Below are positions 8,697 to 17,700 of a DNA stretch of 64,000 bases, piece by piece; the stretch's first letter is position 1; each line of letters opens with the position of its first letter. The stretch comes from Vibrio sp. RE86 (GTDB lineage: Bacteria > Pseudomonadota > Gammaproteobacteria > Enterobacterales > Vibrionaceae). The stretch lies in contig NZ_VTXI01000010.1 of assembly GCF_013114545.1 (NCBI RefSeq), forward strand, positions 90,455-154,454. The letters run 5' to 3'. Made by a program: the position numbers and the translations under genes. Under the pieces are notes generated by a model, which worked only from the letters and a program-made list of their open reading frames with translations, ran no database searches and had not been told where the DNA came from.

Positions 8697-9818
8697 ATGT
8701 CAGAAGTCAAAGGAAATGTGGAACAAGCTACAGAGCCTGAAGCACAAGAAGCCAACAAACAGGACAAGGTGAGAAAGATAACCAATTACTTACTCACATT
8801 CGTTGCAGTCACTTTGTTGTTTAGCATCGTTGCCGATCGTGTCATTCCTATCACCGATAATGCCCGTGTAAAAGGCTACATCGTTCCTATCAAACCTGAA
8901 GTGCCTGGCAAAGTCATCGACATTCGAGTTCAACCCAATCAACTGGTGGAACAAGGAGATGTGCTTGCAGTGCTTGACCAATCTGACTACAAAATTGCCG
9001 TGCAGCAGGCTGAGCAAAATTTAGAGATCGCAGGTCAAAATGTTGGAGCTCAAACGGCCAACATCGCTTCGGCGCAAGCGAGACTGACTTCTGCAATGGT
9101 CGAGCGTCAGAATACGCAAGTACAGGCTAAGCGTATTCTTGCTATGGCAGAAAAAGGTGTGGTGTCTAAGTCGGATGCCGATGAAGCAAGAGCAGCGTTA
9201 GCAACGGCAAGGGCAGCGGTGGTGAATGCGGAAGCAGATCTAGAAAGAGCCAAGCAGCAGATGGGTAAAGAGGGTGAAGAGAACAGCCAAGTGAAAGCTG
9301 CATTGCTTGCTCTTGAACAGGCTCAGCTTAACTTAGAGCGCACCGTTATTACTGCGCCAACTCAAGGTGGGGTGTCGAACTTTAGCCTATCAGAAGGGTT
9401 CTACGCATCAACAGGTCAACCACTAATGACATTTGTTTCAACTGAAGATATCTGGGTAGAAGCCTACTACCGAGAAAACAGCTTGGGTAATGTTCAAGTT
9501 GGCGATGAGGTTGAAGTCGCTCTCGATTTTGTACCTGGCAAAGTGGTGAAAGGGCGAGTTACAAGCATCGATTGGGGCGTTGATTGGGGACAGAACGATC
9601 AAGCAGGTAAGCTTGCTCAAGCAAGTCAACAAACGGGCTGGTTAAGACAGACACAAATGCTGCCGATTACGATTGAATTTGAGCGTCAAGAAGTAAGTGG
9701 TATGTTGCGCATCGGTGGTCAGGCGGACGTGATTGTCTACAGTGAAGATAACTTTATTTTCAATATGATAGGCAAGGTGTGGATCCGTGTAGTTAGTGTG
9801 CTCTCTTATGTCCGATAA
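8697..9818 (+). CDS. HlyD/EmrA-type membrane fusion protein
   Basis: A 373-residue periplasmic adaptor anchored by one inner-membrane helix (about 29-46). After it come a biotinyl-lipoyl-like half (VPGKVIDIRVQPNQLVEQGD), a coiled-coil hairpin rich in Ala and Gln (about 95-205) and a second lipoyl half plus beta barrel (VITAPTQGGVSNFSLSEG). Such adaptors join an inner-membrane transporter to an outer-membrane channel. AAGGGA precedes ATG 8697. The end overlaps the next gene by 11 bases, so the DUF2955 protein is the likely partner. No TolC-like gene is adjacent. The exported substrate is unknown; an efflux role is the family expectation. Confidence 0.9.
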   Translation: MSEVKGNVEQATEPEAQEANKQDKVRKITNYLLTFVAVTLLFSIVADRVIPITDNARVKGYIVPIKPEVPGKVIDIRVQPNQLVEQGDVLAVLDQSDYKIAVQQAEQNLEIAGQNVGAQTANIASAQARLTSAMVERQNTQVQAKRILAMAEKGVVSKSDADEARAALATARAAVVNAEADLERAKQQMGKEGEENSQVKAALLALEQAQLNLERTVITAPTQGGVSNFSLSEGFYASTGQPLMTFVSTEDIWVEAYYRENSLGNVQVGDEVEVALDFVPGKVVKGRVTSIDWGVDWGQNDQAGKLAQASQQTGWLRQTQMLPITIEFERQEVSGMLRIGGQADVIVYSEDNFIFNMIGKVWIRVVSVLSYVR

Positions 9819-10827
9819 TGTGATTATTGAGCCTTTAGTCCAACGACGAATTTTACGTTTTACGGTTGGAGTGATTCTGGCCGTATTTCTAGCGGCTTGG
9901 ATCAATTGGCCATTGGCATTTGTGGCTCCAGTCTTTACGGCTAAATTTTTGGTCGATAAGCCTAACTTGTATCGTGAAACCGTCTATGAATTATTGCTGG
10001 CTTTAGTGGCGACCATGGGATTAGGGTTACTGCTGGCGGGGGGAATTACCCAGTATCCAATCCCATTACTAGTTCTTGTTGGCTTAATGATGCTATGGGG
10101 CTACTACCTGTTTTCTGATCCTAAGTGGAACCTGTTTGCAACCATCTTGTTGATTTCGGTTTTGATGTTGCCTTTTATGGCAATCTCCAATCCAGGGATC
10201 TCGGTCTATCTAGCGACTGGCTTGGCTTCATCAGGTGTGGTGGCGATATTGATCTTTTCTTTAGTTCACATTTACTTCCCTGAGCCAGAGAGTCAGTTTT
10301 CCGGGTTTGCCGAGCCGCCAATTAACAAACAGCAACGTTGGTACTCTGCGTTTCGAGCAATGATTATCTCGTTTCCTGTTGTGTGCTTCTTCTTTCTTTT
10401 TCAGATCTCTGATGCCTTACTCACTATGATGTTCATTGCGATACTCTCTTTGATGATCACGTCAGAGAAGTCGGTCAAGATCAGTGCATTTCTGCTCATT
10501 AGCAATGGTATTGGTGGAGCCTTAGCAATTGGAGCATTTTCAATATTAGGCATTGTGCCAAACATTGTGTTTTACAGTTTATTCATCGGTCTGATTGCTA
10601 TCTTTATGGCAACGAAGATTTATACCATTCCAGAGAAGGCGCCGATTTATGCTGGTGCATTCAGTACCTTACTCGTTCTTATTGGCAGCACCCTGCTCAG
10701 TTCTGGAGATATTGACGCCAATACATTCATTCGAATTTTCCAACTGGTTTTAATTGGTGTTTACATGATTTTAGCTTCTCTGTTCTTAGAGACGCGTAAT
10801 TGGAAGTTTTTACAAAATCAGCCTTAG
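9808..10827 (+). CDS. DUF2955/FUSC-like inner-membrane protein
   Basis: A 339-residue polytopic protein with about ten hydrophobic segments in two blocks separated by a loop near residues 165-180 (PEPESQFSGFAEPP). This resembles the duplicated layout of FUSC/aromatic-acid-exporter proteins, and I recall DUF2955 proteins beside HlyD-type adaptors. I start at ATG 9808 (MSDNVIIEPL), overlapping the adaptor gene by 11 bases. An in-frame ATG at 9796 would lengthen the overlap. Together with the adaptor it probably forms a two-part export pump. The name DUF2955 comes from memory and a domain search should confirm it. Confidence 0.75.
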   Translation: MSDNVIIEPLVQRRILRFTVGVILAVFLAAWINWPLAFVAPVFTAKFLVDKPNLYRETVYELLLALVATMGLGLLLAGGITQYPIPLLVLVGLMMLWGYYLFSDPKWNLFATILLISVLMLPFMAISNPGISVYLATGLASSGVVAILIFSLVHIYFPEPESQFSGFAEPPINKQQRWYSAFRAMIISFPVVCFFFLFQISDALLTMMFIAILSLMITSEKSVKISAFLLISNGIGGALAIGAFSILGIVPNIVFYSLFIGLIAIFMATKIYTIPEKAPIYAGAFSTLLVLIGSTLLSSGDIDANTFIRIFQLVLIGVYMILASLFLETRNWKFLQNQP

Positions 10828-10851
10828 ATTTGGGCTAAACAAGGATGTCTT

Positions 10852-11916
10852 ATGAAGTTAGATCAACACTATTCCAATCAAGCGATTGATGCAGCGATCA
10901 AAATAGCGGCCGTCGCAATACTCGTCTATTGGTGTTTTTCAATACTCAAACCTTTTATTCTCCTCGTCATTTGGGGGGCGATCATTGCAACGGCTTTATA
11001 CCCAGTTGCGATGGCGATTTCCAACAGAACTGGGTTGTCGAAAGGTAAAGCGAGCGGCCTTTTAAGTTTTATTGGCGTACTCTTGCTTTTGATCCCGTTC
11101 ATTGCGCTCTCTTCAGGAATCTACACCAGTGCGTCAGAAATGATCACAGGTCTTCAAGATGGTTCACTTTCTGTACCGAAGCCAAAGTCATCTCTACAAG
11201 ATATTCCTCTTGTAGGAGAGAAAGTCTATGCAGCAATGATGTACGCATCGACTAACCTAGAAGGCGCATTCGTAAAATACGCTGAAGAGATCAAGCAATT
11301 TGCGTCTAAAGCGGCGTCAGTGCTTGGATCTGTAGGTGGTGGGTTTGTGCAGTTTATTATCTCGACGATCATTGCGGGTGCGTTTATGAGTAACGCCGAT
11401 AAATGCCAGCAAGGTTTGACGAAACTGGTCGCAAGATTAACGCATGACAAAGGGGATGATCTGGTTCAGTTGTCAAAATCTACCGTGCGAAGTGTCGTTC
11501 AAGGCGTGATTGGTGTGGCTTTAATTCAATCAGTACTTTCAGCCATTGGTTTGGTTGTAGCAGGCGTCCCTGCAGCGGCATTTTGGGCGTTAGCGGTTCT
11601 GCTGGTGGCTATCATTCAGCTACCGCCTATTTTAGCGCTACTGCCAGCCATCATTTACATGTTCAGTGTCGAGTCGACGGTTGCGGCAAGCCTCTTTTTG
11701 GTTTGGTGTATTTTGGTGAGCGGCAGTGACGCAATATTGAAACCGGTTTTGTTAAGCCGAGGTTCCGATATCCCAATGTTGGTCATTTTATTAGGAGCAT
11801 TGGGTGGTATGGCGATGTCAGGCATTGTGGGCTTGTTTGTTGGTGCTGTTGTCCTTAGCCTTACTTACCAGTTGCTGGTTGCGTGGTTAGACACAGAGCC
11901 AAGTGAGGCCGAATAA
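10852..11916 (+). CDS. AI-2E family transporter
   Basis: A 354-residue inner-membrane protein of the AI-2E/PerM family. About seven to eight hydrophobic helices are visible, with the typical Pro-rich middle (IQLPPILALLPAIIYMF) and the C-terminal stretch GSDIPMLVILLGALGGMAM followed by GIVGLFVGAVVLSLTYQL. Family members export small molecules, including autoinducer-2 in one case, or exchange Na+ for H+, so the name does not prove a quorum-sensing role. AAGGATG lies just before ATG 10852 and only 24 bases separate it from the gene before. The next gene starts on the base after its stop, so co-translation is likely. Confidence 0.9.
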   Translation: MKLDQHYSNQAIDAAIKIAAVAILVYWCFSILKPFILLVIWGAIIATALYPVAMAISNRTGLSKGKASGLLSFIGVLLLLIPFIALSSGIYTSASEMITGLQDGSLSVPKPKSSLQDIPLVGEKVYAAMMYASTNLEGAFVKYAEEIKQFASKAASVLGSVGGGFVQFIISTIIAGAFMSNADKCQQGLTKLVARLTHDKGDDLVQLSKSTVRSVVQGVIGVALIQSVLSAIGLVVAGVPAAAFWALAVLLVAIIQLPPILALLPAIIYMFSVESTVAASLFLVWCILVSGSDAILKPVLLSRGSDIPMLVILLGALGGMAMSGIVGLFVGAVVLSLTYQLLVAWLDTEPSEAE

Positions 11917-12576
11917 ATGAAGCCAGTCTCAAGGGATGACAATTTTTACTTTCTGTTTTTTGCGCTGTTAGGGCTGTTCTTTAGTTGTGCCGTGATGCAG
12001 CAGTTCTATCCTGAAGGACAAAAAAGCATTTTAGGCTTAATTGTTGTCACTTTGGCGGTGTCTATCGCGGGCATAAATCGAAATCGCTCGTTGTATCGAT
12101 CTTGGTATGGTGTGCTTCTGGTAACGGCTACGGTGTCAGGGACGTTTTCGTTTCTTGAAAACTACGACCTTTCGATTGTGACTTTAGCGGCACTGTTAAT
12201 GTTTCTGTTCTCCCATATTTACTCGGCGCTAAAACAAGTCATGTCTGCTAAAACGGTGACAAAGAACCACATCATCGGCTCGATATGTATTTATTTGCTA
12301 CTGGGTTTAGCGTGGGCGACGTTGTATTTGTTGATCTTAGAACTGTTACCTGAGGCATTTAATGGGTTAGAGGCTAAGCCTTGGTTAACCAACCTATTTA
12401 ATGCGCTTTACTTCAGTTTTATAACGCTAACAACGGTGGGCTATGGCGACATATCACCCCAATTACCGGTCGCTCAATTCTTCGTCTTTATGGAGTCGAT
12501 AATTGGGAGTTTCTACTTGGCGATCATGGTTGCAAGTTTAGTCAGTATTCGACTGTCTCAAGCTCAAGGCGAATGA
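11917..12576 (+). CDS. Potassium channel-like protein
   Basis: A 219-residue inner-membrane protein with six predicted helices. The pore loop contains the canonical potassium filter TTVGYGD (about residues 172-178) between the last two helices. There is no cytoplasmic RCK or cyclic-nucleotide domain after the final helix (it ends RLSQAQGE), and helix 4 lacks regular arginines, so it is not an obvious voltage-gated channel. It is the last gene of the HlyD/DUF2955/AI-2E operon, followed by a bidirectional terminator. The functional link between a K+ channel and an export system is unknown. Confidence 0.88.
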   Translation: MKPVSRDDNFYFLFFALLGLFFSCAVMQQFYPEGQKSILGLIVVTLAVSIAGINRNRSLYRSWYGVLLVTATVSGTFSFLENYDLSIVTLAALLMFLFSHIYSALKQVMSAKTVTKNHIIGSICIYLLLGLAWATLYLLILELLPEAFNGLEAKPWLTNLFNALYFSFITLTTVGYGDISPQLPVAQFFVFMESIIGSFYLAIMVASLVSIRLSQAQGE

Positions 12577-12579
12577 TGT

Positions 12580-12610
12580 AAAAAGCCCTGCCGATATAGC
12601 AGGGCTTTTT
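12580..12610. terminator. Bidirectional terminator
   Basis: 12-bp perfect stem AAAAAGCCCTGC/GCAGGGCTTTTT with a 7-base loop, between the convergent K+ channel and DUF3332 genes. T runs exist on both strands. Confidence 0.88.
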
Positions 12611-12614
12611 ACTG

Positions 12615-13157
12615 TTATGCGTGGCCTTTTTCTAGTTTCTCTAGCTCAGAGATTGTCGTTTGAGAAACAAGCTCGCCGTCCATGTAGTAGCTGACGTTCT
12701 CGCCGTCTTTGATACCTGTTAGTGTTGCAGTCTCGCCATTAGTGTACACAATATCCATTTGAACGGTGTTGTCATCGATTTTTATCATCTCACCCGTTTC
12801 AATCGTACGGTTGTTTGAAAGAGGGGCAACCGGAGCTTCTTTCAAGCTTGAATCCAGCTCATCATTCACTTTGAAGTGAGTATCAGTTTTCGTATCGAAG
12901 ACGTGTGGTGCACCTGATATTGGGTTTTTACCTGTCCAGAACTCAAGTGAGTTGAAGACCACGTAGTCAGCGGCGGTCGTAATACCATACACAGGGGCAA
13001 GTAAGAAGTTAACACCAGCACGAGCATAACGGTTATCAACAACTTCAACGTTAAATTTCATCACTTTCCCTGTTACGGCGTTACTGCCGATACAACCAGT
13101 CAGTGCAGTTGCCAAAACGGTTAGTCCTACTACTTTAAGTGCAATCTTTTTCATCAT
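12615..13157 (-). CDS. DUF3332 family lipoprotein
   Basis: A 180-residue exported lipoprotein. A signal peptide (MMKKIALKVVGLTVLATA) ends in the lipobox LTGC with the acylated Cys at about 22. The body matches the DUF3332 family from memory (TGKVMKFNVEVVDNRYARAG, NSLEFWTGKNPI). The function is unknown. The short acidic C-terminal half contains repeated TIETGE and VSQTTISE-like segments of predicted beta structure. ATG could be either of two adjacent codons. It is a monocistronic gene ending at the shared terminator. Confidence 0.85.
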   Translation of the reverse strand: MMKKIALKVVGLTVLATALTGCIGSNAVTGKVMKFNVEVVDNRYARAGVNFLLAPVYGITTAADYVVFNSLEFWTGKNPISGAPHVFDTKTDTHFKVNDELDSSLKEAPVAPLSNNRTIETGEMIKIDDNTVQMDIVYTNGETATLTGIKDGENVSYYMDGELVSQTTISELEKLEKGHA

Positions 13158-13278
13158 ATTACCTGTGTTATTTAAAAGTCTGTTTTTCGGAACAGGTTCA
13201 GTATGCGTGTTATCGAAATCTAACTTTTACCATTTTACGCCAGTGATAGAATGTGCTGGTGAATTATTGTACAAACGA

Positions 13279-13304
13279 AAAACGCCGACATAAGTCGGCG
13301 TTTT
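13279..13304 (-). terminator. Terminator of the small gene at 13330
   Basis: 11-bp perfect stem AAAACGCCGAC/GTCGGCGTTTT with a 4-base loop. On the minus strand it is followed by TTCG and lies 25 bases after the stop of the small gene, which supports that gene being expressed. Confidence 0.7.
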
Positions 13305-13329
13305 CAATAAAGAGAACGGTGATAAAGAA

Positions 13330-13509
13330 TCATTTCATGACGTATTTATACGCTCGGACAACGAGCCAACCTGCTGCTTTGATCAATGTGGTTGATAGGC
13401 GAAAAGCAATTTTGCCAGCAACGGAGAGCAGTTCCCCTGTCACTAACAGGCACTTATGTAAATCAGATTGTTTGAATTCAGAATAGGTCATTGTAAGTCT
13501 CGTCGTCAT
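13330..13509 (-). CDS. Small amphipathic protein of unknown function
   Basis: About 59 residues. The N-terminal third is soluble. The C-terminal half (LSVAGKIAFRLSTTLIKAAGWLVV and on) is hydrophobic with regularly spaced Lys and Arg, suggesting a membrane-associated amphipathic helix, and it ends YKYVMK. The start is uncertain: ATG 13509 (MTTRL) has no clear ribosome site, ATG 13491 (MTYSEF) follows a GAGA, and an in-frame ATG at 13551 is also possible. The strongest evidence for a real gene is the intrinsic terminator just downstream on the same strand. I do not recognise a family. Confidence 0.5.
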   Translation of the reverse strand: MTTRLTMTYSEFKQSDLHKCLLVTGELLSVAGKIAFRLSTTLIKAAGWLVVRAYKYVMK

Positions 13510-13709
13510 ATCGGTAAGTTCTGGCGTGCAAAGATAGAGGAGATGTATCAACAGGGCTTACCATTTAGCGCCAATAGCGTGTATTTAGATTGGATAAGAC
13601 AATGACTTTGCTATCACTTTTGGAGTTAAATTGCCCGAAAAGTGGAGACTTGTCAGAACACATCTAAACTAAAAATAGCTGATATATCATTTGTTTGAAT
13701 GAGGAATGC

Positions 13710-14735
13710 ATGGATTCAAAACCAGTTGTTTTAATCGTAGATGATACCCCGAGTAACCTAGATGTACTGACGGGCATTCTAGGGGATAGTTACCAAATTA
13801 AGTTAGCGATTAATGGAAAACTCGCGATCAAGATTGCACAAATGGTGCCTCAGCCCGACATTATTCTGCTTGATATCATGATGCCAGAGCTAAATGGCTA
13901 CGAAGTGTGTGAAATCTTAAAGTCCCAACCGAATACGGCGCATATTCCTATCATCTTTGTGACAGCCAAGATTGAGCCAAGCGATGAAGTCAAAGGCCTA
14001 GAGCTTGGCGCCGTCGACTACATCACCAAACCGATTACGCCTGCTATTGCGCTTCAGCGAGTAAAGACACACTTGGCGCTTTACGATCATCAGAGAACGC
14101 TTTATCAGAAAGTAAAAGAGCAGACCAAAGAGATAGCGCAGGGCAAGCTTGAAACCATCCACAGCTTGGGACGAGCGGCGGAATTCAAGGACAATGAAAC
14201 TGGTATGCATGTCATGCGCATGAGCCACTATTGTCATGTGTTGGCGTTGGCAGCCGGTATGACTGAGCAAGATGCTGATACGTTAAGAGATGCCGCCCCG
14301 ATGCACGATGTGGGTAAGATAGGTATTCCTGACAGTGTGCTTTTGAAGCCAGGTAAACTCGACAAAGAAGAATGGGCGACGATGCAAAAGCACGTTGACT
14401 ATGGCGTTGAGATATTAGGCAGTTATGGTGACTCCAAGTTGATGAAAGTTGCCATTGAGGTCGCAAAGTACCATCACGAAAAGTGGAACGGCTCAGGTTA
14501 TCCGAATGGAATTGCAGGTGAAGATATTCCGCTTGTTGGCCGAATCGCGGCGATTGCAGATGTGTTTGATGCACTGACTTCGGAGCGACCGTATAAACAA
14601 GCATGGAGTATCGATAAAACGTTAGGGTTGTTAAAAGAGGAAAGTGGGCAGCACTTCGATCCTCACTTAGTTGACCTGTTTCTCGCTAACCTAAAACAAA
14701 TCCTTGAGATTAAAGAGCGTTTTAAAGATGAGTAG
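13710..14735 (+). CDS. Response regulator with HD-GYP phosphodiesterase output
   Basis: A 341-residue two-domain regulator. The receiver domain (1-125) has the acidic pair IVDD and the phospho-acceptor Asp55 in LLDIMMP. The HD-GYP domain (about 150-335) has the metal-binding MHDVGK (about 198-203), HHEKWNGSGYP (GYP near 263) and IADVFDALTSERPYK, so it should hydrolyse cyclic di-GMP when phosphorylated. I choose ATG 13710, with GAGGA four bases upstream. A TTG at 13695 is in frame but lacks support. Its stop overlaps the start of the hybrid kinase by eight bases, so that kinase is its cognate partner with high probability. Confidence 0.93.
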   Translation: MDSKPVVLIVDDTPSNLDVLTGILGDSYQIKLAINGKLAIKIAQMVPQPDIILLDIMMPELNGYEVCEILKSQPNTAHIPIIFVTAKIEPSDEVKGLELGAVDYITKPITPAIALQRVKTHLALYDHQRTLYQKVKEQTKEIAQGKLETIHSLGRAAEFKDNETGMHVMRMSHYCHVLALAAGMTEQDADTLRDAAPMHDVGKIGIPDSVLLKPGKLDKEEWATMQKHVDYGVEILGSYGDSKLMKVAIEVAKYHHEKWNGSGYPNGIAGEDIPLVGRIAAIADVFDALTSERPYKQAWSIDKTLGLLKEESGQHFDPHLVDLFLANLKQILEIKERFKDE

Positions 14736-17700
14736 TGCCTTCATCCGAGTGTTTTTCGGTGTATTCGTTTGGGTTTGGCTAGCGTTGCCTGGCGCAGTGG
14801 GTGCGGCTGATTTAAGTGATTTGTCTACTCGCACTCAGCAATGGGCTGAGCAAAATCCAACCATTACCTATGTCGTATTCCGAAATCACTATCCCTATTC
14901 CTTTATCAATGACAGTGGCGAAGTGGATGGTGTGGTACGAAGTTTTACCGATGACTTCACAGAGCGCTATGGCATAGACGTGCAATTCAAAATCGTCACT
15001 TCGTATGCACAGGCAAAGCAGGCATTGAAAGATAAACAAGCGGATGTGTTTCCGTTTCAACATGCCATGCCGAACTCAGGGAGCGAGTGGTTTGTTACTC
15101 AGCCTTATTTTCCTTATCAAGCCGCTTTGATTATTCCTGAAAACAATTTCTTGAGTCACGCTGTGAGAGGCGATAGACCAAAAAAAGTGGCATACATTGA
15201 ACAAAGTATGCAGCTACCACAAAACGGTTTTCAGAAGAAAGTGGCAGAGGGCTATCCCTATCCAACGGTCATTGATGCGTTAAGGGCTCTTGAAAAAGGC
15301 TACGTTGACGCAATTTGGTCTGAACCTGTTTCTACGTTAGAGCTTGCTCAACAGTCGGGCATTGAGGACCTGACGACACTCTATTTCCTTTCCGTATGGG
15401 AACAATTACAAGCTTCGATGCTGATTGAACGCTCGAAACCAGAATTGCTTGAGCTGCACAACCATCAATTCGATCACCTCTCAAGTGAGTGGAGAAATGA
15501 TGTACGTTCGGTTTGGTTAGGTGAATCACCTTTTAGGCCAAAGTTAAAAGGGGTGTTTGGTTTTGGTAATCCACCTTATATGTACCCTGATAGCCCATCA
15601 GTTGGACTAGAGCATGGGATCATCCAATTGTTGGTAAACAGAATGGGGTATCAGCTTGGTGACGTTGTCACACTGCCGCCAACAGCAGCGAATAAAGCGC
15701 TAAAGGCGGATGACTCATTCTCTTTTGTATCAAGTATTTCAGATGTCGAAGACAATAGGCGCTTTCTCACAAAACCGATTATTGATATCGAATTTGTTCC
15801 AGTTACATTGAGTGGCAGAAATCTAAATATTGATAGTCAAACCGACCTCAAATTGGGCGCGCTTCTCTACGATGAAACGTCACCGAGTAAGCGCGCTTTA
15901 GAAGAGCTTATCACCAAGATTGATGTTGCTGAGGTAGTCGATGTCAACACACTGGAAACTGCGTTTTCACAGCTGCGAACATTAGATATCGATGTACTTT
16001 TGATTGAGCATCGGGTTTTAGAGTGGTTTTTAAGTAACACCGGTTACATAGAGAGCTCTCAACTCAAACTCCATACTGAGCATGCGATTAAGTCACCAAT
16101 TCGAGCTGAGTTTAAAACTGAGCAGCTAAGAGATGATTTCAACGCTGCGCTAGACAGTGTTAGATCAAATGGCAATGAAATGGACGGCTTAATTGAACGT
16201 TACATCGAACAAGACCTCACTAAGACATTGACCAAAGCGGAGATTGTCGCTCAGGTGATGGCTTACTTTATTGTCAATGACCGAACAGACGATATTGAGA
16301 GTGTTCTTGAGCTGTTTGATAGCCAAACTTCATTTAAGCAGATCCATTTCGACTCAGACACTGCGGGCGAAACTCAACTAACTTGGTTATTAGATAAATC
16401 GATAGGGCGAAAAACGCTTTCGGATAAGTCGCGCTACGCTTCAGTCACTAAGAGTGCGTATTATGAAACGAAAGGGGGGCGAACGTATGTAGGTGAGGTC
16501 AACTTCCACTTCGACGTAAGGGACTTAGTCGAGAAGCATACTTACTTTCCGTCTGTAGAACAGTTCGCAATATTTGGTCCGAACGCTCGGCGGTATGTTG
16601 AAGAGCTTTACACGAATAAAAATCTGACTGGTGAAATTCTCAATTTAAGCAACTCCGAGAGGCAGTGGATCAAACAGCAACCAAGGCTGAGGGTAGGTGT
16701 GGATCCCAATGCAATGCCTTACGAAGCAATTAACGACAAGGGTGAGTATGTCGGGATTGTTGAAGATTACTTGGATCTGATTCGGGAAAAGACGGGCTTA
16801 AGCATTACCGCGGTTAGTGTAGAGAGTTGGGAAGAGACGATAAAACTGGCTGATCATGGAACCGTTGAGCTTATTTCTGCCGCAATCGAGAATGAAACGT
16901 TGGGTGAAAACTATCGAGTTGCTCGGGGATTGTTCTCCAGTCGGTTAGCGGTAGCCTCAAAACGAGATGTCCGGAGTTTGGTATTAGAAAATGCAACAGG
17001 TTGGAAAATAGGGATATTAAAAAATGGTGCTAATACCCCTGATATTACTCGACGCCACCCTAATGTAGACTGGGTTCAAATCAATTCGACCAAGGAGGGG
17101 CTGATTCAAGTCGAGGATGGCGATCTCGATGGCATGATTGATACGGTGCATGTCGTCAATTACCTGATTAACTCTGCTGGTTACTCCGATATTCGCATCG
17201 TTGGCAGATTGACTGAATCCGTAACTCCGAGCCTTCATGTCATCAAAACAGAGCCGTTATTGCTGTCTATCCTCAACAAAGCAATCTATTCAATTTCAGC
17301 TGAAGAGCATCAACAAATTGCCTCCAAATGGACCACGCCTAGGAATATTGAAACCATCGATTACAAGTTGGTTTACCTGATCTCAGGTTTCTCTTTGTTA
17401 ATTATGGTGCTGATATTTGTCTGGAACCGTCAACTTAAACGACAAGTCGCCATTGCTAATCAAGCTACAGAGCAACTTGTTCAAGCAAGAAATGAGCTTT
17501 ACGATATTCTCAATACTTCCCCGATTGCGGCGAGTGTTGTGATCGACGACCGAGTTGAGTACGTCAATGATACGGCGCGCCTTCTGTTTGTGCTTCAAGA
17601 TGAAGATATGTCGAGTTTTGATGTTACTCGGATCTATGTGTCGTTGGACGATCGTGCTGAGGTCTTTAATACGCTCACTAAACAGAATTTTGTTGTTAAC

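Noticed and set aside
13253..13486. Plus-strand frame of 77 codons overlapping the small gene at 13330
   Set aside because: It runs through the terminator hairpin and has no ribosome site; the minus-strand frame is better supported.
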